A stretch of 64,000 nucleotides of DNA from Lyngbya confervoides BDU141951 (GTDB lineage: Bacteria; Cyanobacteriota; Cyanobacteriia; Thermosynechococcales; Thermosynechococcaceae): positions 45,050 through 109,049 of the forward strand of contig NZ_JTHE03000116.1 in NCBI RefSeq assembly GCF_000817775.3, read 5' to 3'. The notes under the pieces were generated by a model that saw only the letters and a list, made by a program, of their open reading frames with translations, was not told the DNA's origin and searched no databases. A program made the translations under genes and the position numbers. Every line of letters begins with the position of its first letter. Position 1 is the first letter of the stretch. Shown here piece by piece: positions 54,867 to 62,039 of the stretch.

Positions 54867-55229
54867 ATGAATCCCGCCGGTGGTCCCCAACAAGGGAGTG
54901 AGAAGAGCCTGGAAGCCATGCGTAAGTTTGCCGAAACCTATGCGAAGCGGACGGGAACCTATTTTTGCCAGGATCTTGGCACCACAGCTGTGGTCATCGA
55001 AGGACTGGCCAAACACAAAGACGATCTCGGGTCTCCCCTATGTCCCTGTCGCTATTACGAAGACAAGGAGGCTGAGGTGGCATCCGCCTATTGGAACTGT
55101 CCCTGCGTCCCCATGCGAGAGCGCAAAGAATGTCACTGTATGCTGTTTTTGACCCCAGACAATCCCTTTGCCGGCGACCAGCAGGAAATTACGGTGGAGG
55201 AAATTCGCCAGGAAACAAACCGATATTAA
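54867..55229 (+). CDS. ftrC: Ferredoxin-thioredoxin reductase catalytic subunit
   Basis: A 120-residue iron-sulfur disulfide reductase that passes electrons from ferredoxin to thioredoxin, linking photosynthesis with enzyme regulation. With the ATG at 54867, the cysteines are C59/C61 (CPCRYY), C78/C80 (CPC) and C89/C91 (CHC), the complete set for the 4Fe-4S cluster and active disulfide. The longer frame from 54825 adds an unrelated leader. The variable subunit is not in the window. Confidence 0.95.
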   Translation: MNPAGGPQQGSEKSLEAMRKFAETYAKRTGTYFCQDLGTTAVVIEGLAKHKDDLGSPLCPCRYYEDKEAEVASAYWNCPCVPMRERKECHCMLFLTPDNPFAGDQQEITVEEIRQETNRY

Positions 55230-55272
55230 CCCAGCCCAGAGCACCAGAAAGGACTAGGGTTGACCAAGGGCC

Positions 55273-55716
55273 ATGGATCTAGCCGAACATCCTGGGTTTC
55301 AGCAGGGGCTTCGGGAGTTTAGGGCGGGGGAGTTTTATCCCTGTCACGATAGCCTGGAAGCGGTTTGGATGACCGCCGCCGAACCTGACAAAACCTTTAT
55401 TCAGGGCATCCTACAGATTGCGGTGGCCTGCTATCACCTGGGCAATGGGAATCGCCAGGGGACGTTGATTTTACTGGGTGAAGGCCTGAAGCGACTCCGG
55501 GATTATCAGCCGGACTATGCACAGATTGACGTGACGGCACTGGTGCGATCGAGCGCAGTCCTGTTGGGTCAAATCCAGCAACTGTCGGATGGAGATCTCC
55601 CCCAGGTGTGTGACTGGGTCAGGGGAGACCATCGGCATTGGCCTCTGGTGATTGCCCCCTCAGGTGCCCCCCCGGCGCCCATTTTGCTGAACTTGCCGGT
55701 TTTGAATGGGCTTTAG
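55273..55716 (+). CDS. DUF309 family protein
   Basis: A 147-residue helical protein. It has the DUF309 signature FRAGEFYPCHDSLEAVWM followed by DKTFIQGILQIAVACYHLGN and LLGEGLKRLRDY. The conserved histidine and glutamate of HDSLE might bind a metal. The function is unknown. It lies 43 bases downstream of ftrC. Confidence 0.87.
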   Translation: MDLAEHPGFQQGLREFRAGEFYPCHDSLEAVWMTAAEPDKTFIQGILQIAVACYHLGNGNRQGTLILLGEGLKRLRDYQPDYAQIDVTALVRSSAVLLGQIQQLSDGDLPQVCDWVRGDHRHWPLVIAPSGAPPAPILLNLPVLNGL

Positions 55717-55816
55717 GGTACCTTAGAGGGCGGATAAAACCTGGCACTGGCGCTTTACACTAAAAAATTAGGCTTTAGACAAGCAAGCTGATGTTGTCGT
55801 TAGATGGGAAGTTTTA

Positions 55817-56419
55817 ATGCCCTTTGAACTGTTGCGATCGCTGGTGTGGATGGACTATCGCCTCGCGGTGGTTTTTACGGTGCTTTGCCCCCTGGGGCTG
55901 CTGATTTGGGCGTTTGTCAAAAATGCCCAGGCCATTTCAACGCTGCTGATTATCTATTGGCGCGTGGCCAGCCTGCTGCTGATTACGGTCTACCTGCTGA
56001 TGACGGGCAATGCGGTGGGGCTCATCACCGGGCTGATGGCGCTCCTCTTGATTCCGCTCACCCTGTGGTTCTGGGCGGATCTCAATGAGGAAATCGAGGA
56101 CCAGCGCGGCTGGCTGAAGCTGATCTTTGCGGCCTGGCGCTGGGCCACAACGCTTTACTGCATCGGAGCGATCCTGGGTCAGATCTCGACCCTGAGCTGC
56201 GTTTTTTCGGCAGTGGCACGGGCGAGCGATCGCTGTCAGCTGTGGTTTCAACCGGCCATCGGGTTTGGCAGCATCTTTCACAGTGATTTAGGCAGCACAA
56301 CCGTGTCCAACCGCTTAGAGTTTGTCGCCTTCATCGGATTGGTGTTCTACGGGCTGTACTTCCTCAACTTTTTAACCCTAAGATTATCGAAGAAGGGACG
56401 ATCGGCCACGGGGTTTTAG
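55817..56419 (+). CDS. DUF3177 family membrane protein
   Basis: A 200-residue integral membrane protein with about five helices, for example LAVVFTVLCPLGLLIWAFVK and VASLLLITVYLLMTGNAVGL. The sequence LRSLVWMDYRLAVV and the cysteine-bearing loop LSCVFSAVARASDRCQLWFQ mark DUF3177. It is restricted to cyanobacteria and plant relatives and has no known role. The next genes follow closely on the same strand. Confidence 0.85.
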   Translation: MPFELLRSLVWMDYRLAVVFTVLCPLGLLIWAFVKNAQAISTLLIIYWRVASLLLITVYLLMTGNAVGLITGLMALLLIPLTLWFWADLNEEIEDQRGWLKLIFAAWRWATTLYCIGAILGQISTLSCVFSAVARASDRCQLWFQPAIGFGSIFHSDLGSTTVSNRLEFVAFIGLVFYGLYFLNFLTLRLSKKGRSATGF

Positions 56420-56465
56420 CTCTCTAACGGTGTCCCTGCATCCAGGCCTTGAAGACTCCCCATCC

Positions 56466-56765
56466 ATGACACAGTCCCCCGGCGATCGCCTTGAGCAATA
56501 TACCCTGGCCCACCCCGATGAGGTGTTTTTAGTGCAGGCGGAGGTGGCGGGCGAACCCGATGAGGTGATCATTTTTCGAGGATTTTCCAGCTCCCTCATG
56601 CAGCCCACCGCTTACGATTTAGAAGTGCCGGTGCTGCCCCAAGGCGCCAAGATTCAGCGCGTCGATCACCTCCGAGGTCCCTACGATCCCAGAAATCCCC
56701 AGCCCATTCAGGAAAATCTTTCCTGGCCCCAAACCCATGCGTTTCTTATTTCCCAAGGATTCTAG
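56466..56765 (+). CDS. Conserved cyanobacterial small protein
   Basis: A 99-residue soluble protein. It reads DRLEQYTLAHPDEVFLVQAE, DEVIIFRGFSSSLMQPTAYD and LEVPVLPQGAKIQRVDHLRG. Similar short proteins occur throughout cyanobacteria, but I cannot name the family. The ATG at 56466 is preferred to the longer frame at 56430. Its 3' end overlaps the next gene by 29 bases, so the two are probably co-translated. Confidence 0.7.
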   Translation: MTQSPGDRLEQYTLAHPDEVFLVQAEVAGEPDEVIIFRGFSSSLMQPTAYDLEVPVLPQGAKIQRVDHLRGPYDPRNPQPIQENLSWPQTHAFLISQGF

Positions 56766-57612
56766 CCGACGCTTCCGGGTGCTGGCGGGGATTGGGGCGG
56801 CTCTGGTGGGGCTGCTCGGGGCCGTTGCGGCGGGAGAGGTGGCGGTAGAAGCGGCGGACCTGGAAACCGTGAAGCGTCGGGGCTATTTCATTGTGGGGGT
56901 GAAGGAGAATCTCCCCCTGCTGGGGCTGCGGCAACCGGATGGCTCACTGCAGGGCTTTGAGATTGACCTGGCCCAGGCCTTATCCCAGCATATTTTAGAC
57001 AGCGCCACCCCGCCGCAATGGGTGCCGCTGCTCAATCAAGATCGTCTGGCCAAGGTGATGTCAGGGGAGGTGGACCTGGCGATCGCCAATTTGACGCCCA
57101 CGGACGCCCGACGCCGGGTAGTTGAGTTCAGCTTACCCTACCTATCTTCCCGCACCGGGTTTATCACCACTGTGCCTGCGCCCCTCCGCTTCGCGGATCT
57201 GGCCCGGCTGCGCCTGGGGCTGTTGCAGGGATCTGTGGCCATTGGGCGGGTGCGGGCCGCTTTTCCCCAGGCCACCCTGGTGGGCCTTGACACCTATGAG
57301 CAAGCGCAGCAAGGGCTAGAGCAGGGCACCGTTGAGGTCTTCGCCGGCGATGAGCTGATGCTACGCGGGTGGTTGGCCCCCACCCAAGCGCCAAGGGCAT
57401 CCCTGACATCGGGCCGGTTGCTGCCCGTGGGACTGGGGTACGATGCGCGGGCCATTGCCCTACCGAAGGGGCTACAGTATGAAACCCTGCGGCAGGCGGT
57501 GAATCAGGGGCTGCGATCGCTAGAGCATGAGGGACGATTGCAACAAATGCGTAAAGAATGGCAGCTTCCACCGCTTGCCGCAGCAAGCCTTGATAGGCTA
57601 GAGGAGGATTAA
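56737..57612 (+). CDS. Extracellular solute-binding protein family 3 (amino-acid-binding-like)
   Basis: A 291-residue exported protein. The signal sequence (AGIGAALVGLLGAVAAGEVA region) is followed by the two-lobed SBP_bac_3 fold: DLETVKRRGYFIVGVKENLP, FEIDLAQALSQHIL, DLAIANLTPTDARRRVVEFS and the C-terminal LRQAVNQGLRSLEHEGRLQQ. It would bind a polar amino acid in the periplasm. No permease adjoins it; the two permeases at 9982-12314 lack a binding protein and are possible but unproved partners. Confidence 0.85.
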   Translation: MRFLFPKDSSRRFRVLAGIGAALVGLLGAVAAGEVAVEAADLETVKRRGYFIVGVKENLPLLGLRQPDGSLQGFEIDLAQALSQHILDSATPPQWVPLLNQDRLAKVMSGEVDLAIANLTPTDARRRVVEFSLPYLSSRTGFITTVPAPLRFADLARLRLGLLQGSVAIGRVRAAFPQATLVGLDTYEQAQQGLEQGTVEVFAGDELMLRGWLAPTQAPRASLTSGRLLPVGLGYDARAIALPKGLQYETLRQAVNQGLRSLEHEGRLQQMRKEWQLPPLAAASLDRLEED

Positions 57613-57651
57613 CGTCCTGGATAACTTGGCCGTCAGCTTATTTGTTGGATT

Positions 57652-58179
57652 ATGGATCAGCCACTGATTTCTCTTTATCTGCTTATCCTGCTGGTACTAC
57701 TAGGGGTCACCGCCTGGTTTGTCCTCCGGCAGATTCTCAAGACCCGACGGGTTGAGAATAGCCTGTCTCGGCTCCAGAACAAATTAAGCGAAATCCAGGG
57801 AACCACCCAGGAATATTTCGAGGTGGGCAGCATTTTGCTCACGAAAAAGCTCTACTCCCAGGCCGTCAAGCAGTTTCAACTGGCGCTCAAGGCGGCGGAA
57901 AAGGAGCAAGAGGAAAATACTGCCCCAATTTACAATGCTCTGGGCTATGCCTACTTTGCCCAAGCCCAGTACGACCTGGCGATTCGGCAATATAAGGAAG
58001 CGGTGAAGCAAAACCCGGATTACGTCACGGCCTACAACAACATGGGCCATGCCTACGAAAAAAAGAATCTCACGCAGCAAGCCCTGGAAGCCTACGAAAC
58101 GGCCCTGAGTCGAGATGCCAAGAATGCCACGGCCAAAAAGCGATCGGAGTCTTTGCGCAAGCGCTTGGTGGTGACTTAG
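57652..58179 (+). CDS. ycf37: Ycf37, TPR photosystem I assembly protein
   Basis: A 175-residue protein with one N-terminal membrane helix (LISLYLLILLVLLGVTAWFV), a linker SLSRLQNKLSEIQGTTQEYF and three TPR units (SQAVKQFQLALKAAEKEQEE; YNALGYAYFAQAQYDLAIRQ; AYNNMGHAYEKKNLTQQALE). These match Ycf37, which helps photosystem I assembly or stability in the thylakoid membrane. It is followed after 4 bases by crr7. Confidence 0.9.
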   Translation: MDQPLISLYLLILLVLLGVTAWFVLRQILKTRRVENSLSRLQNKLSEIQGTTQEYFEVGSILLTKKLYSQAVKQFQLALKAAEKEQEENTAPIYNALGYAYFAQAQYDLAIRQYKEAVKQNPDYVTAYNNMGHAYEKKNLTQQALEAYETALSRDAKNATAKKRSESLRKRLVVT

Positions 58180-58183
58180 ACCC

Positions 58184-58444
58184 ATGCCCAGTTCTCTCAT
58201 GTACGATGACGAAGAGATGTTCGTCGTCCTGGAAACCAATCAGCCGGAGGTTTTTCTCTCGGCGGACGAGCTGCGCCAGAAGTTAACCCAGATCCTGGCC
58301 TCCCGGCAGGAGGATTTGCCCAGGGATTTGCAGGCTATTCCCGCGATCGCGGAACAGGTGACCCACCTACTGGAAACCTCCTGCGAGCTGGACATTGGTC
58401 CCGATGGATATCTGCAGTGGTACGTGGTGCGAACGGATAAATGA
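58184..58444 (+). CDS. crr7: Chlororespiratory reduction protein 7 (CRR7)
   Basis: An 86-residue protein. It reads MYDDEEMFVVLETNQPEVFL, ELRQKLTQILASRQEDLPRD and TSCELDIGPDGYLQWYVVR, which are the family signature. In plants CRR7 assists assembly of chloroplast NDH; a similar role is assumed here. The start could also be the ATG 15 bases inside. It is 4 bases after ycf37. Confidence 0.9.
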   Translation: MPSSLMYDDEEMFVVLETNQPEVFLSADELRQKLTQILASRQEDLPRDLQAIPAIAEQVTHLLETSCELDIGPDGYLQWYVVRTDK

Positions 58445-58479
58445 TGCGGATCAGAAATCTATCACCTCAGATCTATCAA

Positions 58480-59649
58480 TCATCCGTCCCCTGAATCTGG
58501 GACCAACTCCGGGGAAGTAGAGGAGGCCAACAGCTGACGCAGTTCCAGGGCCGGGGCATAGTCTTTCTGATAGGACAGCGCCAGATCGACGTACCGTTGG
58601 GCTTCAGCGTGCTGGCCTAGCCGGTGGTAGCTCCAGGCCAGCGCACAGGCTGGAAAAACCTGCATAAAGTCGACCGGGCAGGGATCTTCTTGATAAAACT
58701 CGCCGGACTTTCCAAATTCCAGACAGGCTTCAAAATAGCTCTTTGCCGCGAGGGGAAATCCCAGCTGCATCATCAACTCTCCGGCCAGGTAATTAAGGGG
58801 AGGAAAGGTGGGAAACCATTCAAGTCCGCGCATACACAGAAGCCGAGCGCTTTCTAAATCTTCTTGCTCAAGGGCTTGAGAACCCAGGGCGTCTAGGATT
58901 GTAGGAATCCAAAACAGGCTTTGGGGAGGATGGCCCTCTAATAAGTTGGGGGTCAGGCGATCCAGAATTTCTTGATAACAGTCTTGGGCCTTGGAATGCT
59001 GACCTACTTTGATATATTTACGGGCTAGGCAGTCTAAGCGCCAGAGATCGATGCTGCCTTCATGACGCATTTGCTCCAGGATGGGGATATCGCGGGTGCG
59101 GTTTTTTAATCGAATATTCTCATCGCTATTTCCATGGTGCTTGATATAGGCTCCTTGTAGCTGACGCTGAAGGGGCTGAATCGCATCGGGAAAGCAAAGC
59201 TGCTCATGGTAGCGCCCCTGAAACTGCATCCCCGGAATGTTACGAAATAGGCGCAGGTGATGGCCACCCACAATTTCAGCGGCCTCAAACAGGTCGTGGC
59301 GAATCACTGCAAATTGGTTCATGGGGGATACGAGTTGCTGACGCCAGTTTGGATCTTGAACGACCCACTCTTCGTCTGCGTCTAACATCAAAATCCAATC
59401 GCTGTTGACCAGAGAAAGGGAATAGTTGCGTGCCGCTGCAAAGTCATTACACCACTCGAAATGTCCGACCGTAGCACCGTAACTTTTAGCTATTGCAAGG
59501 GTTTCATCCTCAGAGCCGGTATCCACCACCACCAGGCGATCGACGTGATCTTGGACGCTCTCTAAACAGCGCCGCAGATTCTGGGCTTCATTTTTAACGA
59601 TGCAGCAAAGGGCCAGGGAGGGTGGATTGCAGGTTAGCAATGGAGGCAT
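58480..59649 (-). CDS. GT2 family glycosyltransferase with C-terminal TPR-like repeats
   Basis: A 389-residue enzyme. The GT-A core reads LALCCIVKNEAQNLRRCLES, VVDTGSEDETLAIAKSYGA and the metal-binding LDADEEW (D90/D92). About 200 C-terminal residues form TPR-like helices (HSKAQDCYQEILDRL, ARLLCMRGLEWFP, HAEAQRYVDLALSYQ). This combination is common in cyanobacterial proteins that modify proteins or build glycans. It is divergent from pilA by 271 bases, which suggests a role in surface or pilin glycosylation, by inference only. Confidence 0.87.
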   Translation of the reverse strand: MPPLLTCNPPSLALCCIVKNEAQNLRRCLESVQDHVDRLVVVDTGSEDETLAIAKSYGATVGHFEWCNDFAAARNYSLSLVNSDWILMLDADEEWVVQDPNWRQQLVSPMNQFAVIRHDLFEAAEIVGGHHLRLFRNIPGMQFQGRYHEQLCFPDAIQPLQRQLQGAYIKHHGNSDENIRLKNRTRDIPILEQMRHEGSIDLWRLDCLARKYIKVGQHSKAQDCYQEILDRLTPNLLEGHPPQSLFWIPTILDALGSQALEQEDLESARLLCMRGLEWFPTFPPLNYLAGELMMQLGFPLAAKSYFEACLEFGKSGEFYQEDPCPVDFMQVFPACALAWSYHRLGQHAEAQRYVDLALSYQKDYAPALELRQLLASSTSPELVPDSGDG

Positions 59650-59920
59650 TTTTATCTGGAAAAATAAAATATATCTGCTTGTATGCTTATAGTGAGCGAT
59701 TCTAGCGGCTCACTCTACAGATGCCACTGTTTTGTGGCTAATGGCGACCCAAATCGTCCAATCAAAATGTCGTGTATTCGCTGTGATTTGGGCAGATTAG
59801 GTGTATACACTGAACTTTGAAATCGGTGTTATCGAACAGAAAACTAGTGGGTAAAGTATTTCTGGGAGCGGAAGGAACACACTTCACCCACACCACTCAA
59901 CATAAAAAGAGCGAACAAAC
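59650..59920. promoter_or_regulatory. Divergent GT2 / pilA upstream region
   Basis: 271 bases without a gene. The perfect palindrome GTGTATACAC occurs at 59801-59810, about 110 bases before the pilA start. It may be part of a regulator site. HIP1 octamers are absent from here to the end of the window. Confidence 0.45.
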
Positions 59921-60421
59921 ATGAAAACTGAATTTACCGCGAAGTATCTCCAGCACCTGAACAAAAAGAACAAAGACGGTGGTTTTACTCTAATTGAATT
60001 GCTCGTTGTGATCATCATTGTGGGCGTACTGGCTGCAATCGCCCTGCCTAGCTTTTTGAACCAGATTGGTAAGGCTCGCGGTTCTGAGGCAAAATCTTCT
60101 CTGGGAACCATGAATCGCTCCCAGCAAGCCTACCGTCTAGAAAATAGCGCCTTTGCCAGCGCCTCTTCCCTTTTAGATGCCAAAATTACTTCTAAATTCT
60201 ACTCCTATTCTGTTGCAAGCTCTGGGCCAAACTTTGCAGTTCATGATACTGCTCCCCAGCAAACTGACTTGAAAGATTACGCTTCAGCAGTTCTGCAAGG
60301 CACTAATGATTCGTTTACGCAAGTCATTTGTGAAAGTGGAGATGTTGCCGGTGCAGCTGCGAATAACACCGCTACAGCATCTAACGCAGCCGCATGCACA
60401 GCTGGCAAGGAAATTGACTAG
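59921..60421 (+). CDS. pilA: Type IV pilin, PilA-like
   Basis: A 166-residue prepilin. A basic 21-residue leader ends in Gly-Gly, cut before FTLIELLVVIIIVGVLAAI; E26 is the conserved Glu5 of mature pilin. The N-terminal alpha helix is followed by the cyanobacterial signature SEAKSSLGTMNRSQQAYRLE. C137 and C159 can form the C-terminal disulfide loop. It is a major or near-major subunit of type IV pili for motility, competence and adhesion. The hmp genes and sigF in this window fit the same system. Confidence 0.92.
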   Translation: MKTEFTAKYLQHLNKKNKDGGFTLIELLVVIIIVGVLAAIALPSFLNQIGKARGSEAKSSLGTMNRSQQAYRLENSAFASASSLLDAKITSKFYSYSVASSGPNFAVHDTAPQQTDLKDYASAVLQGTNDSFTQVICESGDVAGAAANNTATASNAAACTAGKEID

Positions 60422-60456
60422 TCCATAGACGTTGCTTGCTTAAATAATCTGTCTTA

Positions 60457-60588
60457 GAGGGTATTTGAAACTTACATTCATTATACTGTCCCCCTAAATC
60501 CCCAATTCCAAGGGACTTCAAAACTCAGTTTCCTAAGGGGCAGGCAGGGGGGCAGCATAGAGTCTGGAGACACCTTTCAAACACCCTC
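60457..60588. mobile_element. 132-bp MITE with TA target duplication
   Basis: The ends GAGGGTATTTGAAA and (inverted) GAGGGTGTTTGAAA match with one difference. TA stands on both sides (60455-60456 and 60589-60590), as for IS630/Tc1-mariner-type insertion. The interior is C- and G-rich and non-coding. It lies 36 bases after the pilA stop and separates it from the hairpin at 60625. Confidence 0.8.
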
Positions 60589-60624
60589 TATTTCAACGTT
60601 TATACGTCACTAGCTTAGCTTTAA

Positions 60625-60655
60625 GCATGAGAGGACAAATCCCTTCCTCTCATGC
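60625..60655 (+). terminator. Hairpin that may end the pilA transcript
   Basis: A perfect 11-bp stem (GCATGAGAGGA with TCCTCTCATGC) and a 9-base loop. No T tract follows. If it is the original pilA terminator, the MITE has been inserted ahead of it. Confidence 0.5.
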
Positions 60656-61268
60656 CTATATCAATATTCCACCGGACTAAAAGAAATCAAGCCTCGCTTT
60701 TTTGTTTCTACTGCAAAGATATAGCTCTTAAAGTAAGGAAGCTTAGTTTTTTATAACTGCTAAACTGACTGATGTTTTAGAATTCGTCGAAAATTGGTGC
60801 TTTTAATTTTCCCAAATCACCATACACATGTCCAAATTCAAAATTGATTTTCTGGTTATTCAACCAAAAATCGCCAACACAAGTCCTATTTAATTTTTAG
60901 GAAATCCTGTTCTTAAGAGCTTAACAGAACAGATTTTAAAGAACGCAATGCCTACAGACTACAATCGGGACAATCGCAGGGTAATCGCATCTTAACAAAT
61001 TTGACAAATTCAAAAAGGCGTGAACCAAATAGGGAGAAACACTTTTAGACATTCTATATACTTTGCCCCAAGAGCAATCTTTACAATAGCGATGCCTTAG
61101 GTTGAGGATTTTGATTCTTGACCGTGACCTCAAAGCTTTACCCAATAGGCACTTTAGTTTGTCAATGATACAGATCACAAAATTAGATGCGATTACCCTG
61201 GGGACAATCGTACTATTAAAGGTTATTTTTATACTCAGAGATCAATCTGGTCTTTGTTTTTATCAACA

Positions 61269-61371
61269 CTCCGGACATTTTTGAAAACAGGACCTGAAAC
61301 CCTTGATTTTACGTTGGAGCTAAAACGCTGAAACCCTTATTCTGCCGTTCAAAGCTTAAAAGTGTCCGGAC
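61269..61371. repeat. 103-bp inverted-repeat element with internal direct repeats
   Basis: CTCCGGACA at the left and TGTCCGGAC at the right are near-perfect inverted ends (TCCGGACA/TGTCCGGA exact). Inside, CTGAAACCCTT occurs at 61294-61304 and 61328-61338, 34 bases apart. It may be a second degraded MITE or the control region of the following pilin gene. Confidence 0.5.
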
Positions 61372-61408
61372 TATTGTTTATAAAGAACACATTTTTTGCA
61401 TAGAAATT

Positions 61409-61990
61409 GTGGAGATTCAGAAACTCGACAGTCGTCTTAGAACTTTCACACATAGTGGGGAAGCAGTATTCAAACAAGAGAGTAGGACTTTGCAGTGCGG
61501 TCTTTCTACTGGGCATCAGCAAAGTGCATTTACGCTCATTGAATTAATATTTGCAATAGTTATACTTGGTCTACTATCTGCTATTGCTTTGCCTAGCTAT
61601 CTGAATCAAGCTGCGAAGGCGAAAGGATCAGAGGCGAAAAGCACAATTGGGAGCATTAATCGAATCCAACAAGCCTATAGATACGAAAATAAGCAATTCT
61701 CTTCGAGTTTAAATAGCTTGGGCAGCTATGGGTTGAGAGTATATCCAAAGAACTTTTCATACACACTTTCAGGTCTTGCAAATTCTGCCACAGTTAATGC
61801 CGACCCTATACAAACAGATCTAAAAGTTTACTCTGGAGGAGTAGTTTTAGGTCTGAATGATCAATATTTAAATGGTATTTGTGAAAGTATAAAATTTGAG
61901 GGAAGCCCTACTGAAAATGCCGCTCAAATCAGTTTAATTGGTGGATCCTCTCCCTCTGTATCCTGCACAGATGGTAAACTGGTTGAATAG
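61409..61990 (+). CDS. Second type IV pilin-like protein with long leader
   Basis: A 193-residue prepilin-like protein. The cleavage motif is SA-FTLIELIFAIVILGLLSA, with alanine at -1 in place of glycine and Glu at mature position 5 (E45). The leader is about 40 residues if the GTG at 61409 is used; no better start was found. The rest follows PilA: SEAKSTIGSINRIQQAYRYE and a C158/C186 disulfide pair. It is homologous to the pilA at 59921, about half-diverged, and so is probably a minor or variant pilin. Codon use is AT-rich, like the next gene. Confidence 0.85.
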   Translation: MEIQKLDSRLRTFTHSGEAVFKQESRTLQCGLSTGHQQSAFTLIELIFAIVILGLLSAIALPSYLNQAAKAKGSEAKSTIGSINRIQQAYRYENKQFSSSLNSLGSYGLRVYPKNFSYTLSGLANSATVNADPIQTDLKVYSGGVVLGLNDQYLNGICESIKFEGSPTENAAQISLIGGSSPSVSCTDGKLVE

Positions 61991-62039
61991 ATAAATCTTG
62001 CTACACTAGCAAAAATTCATCAACTGGCTTCGAAGAATT

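Larger units (their letters stand above)
60422..61408. other. AT-rich, gene-poor spacer between the two pilin genes
   Basis: About 990 bases with no gene I can support. It contains the MITE at 60457-60588, a hairpin at 60625-60655 and an inverted-repeat element at 61269-61371. A leftward frame of 80 codons at 60936-61178 has no recognisable family and is not counted. Confidence 0.6.

Noticed and set aside
60936..61178. Leftward 80-codon frame with a CKDC motif, at first suggestive of a zinc-ribbon transposase
   Set aside because: Only a single Cys pair, no continuation into a transposase domain, no ribosome site and low-complexity AT-rich context.
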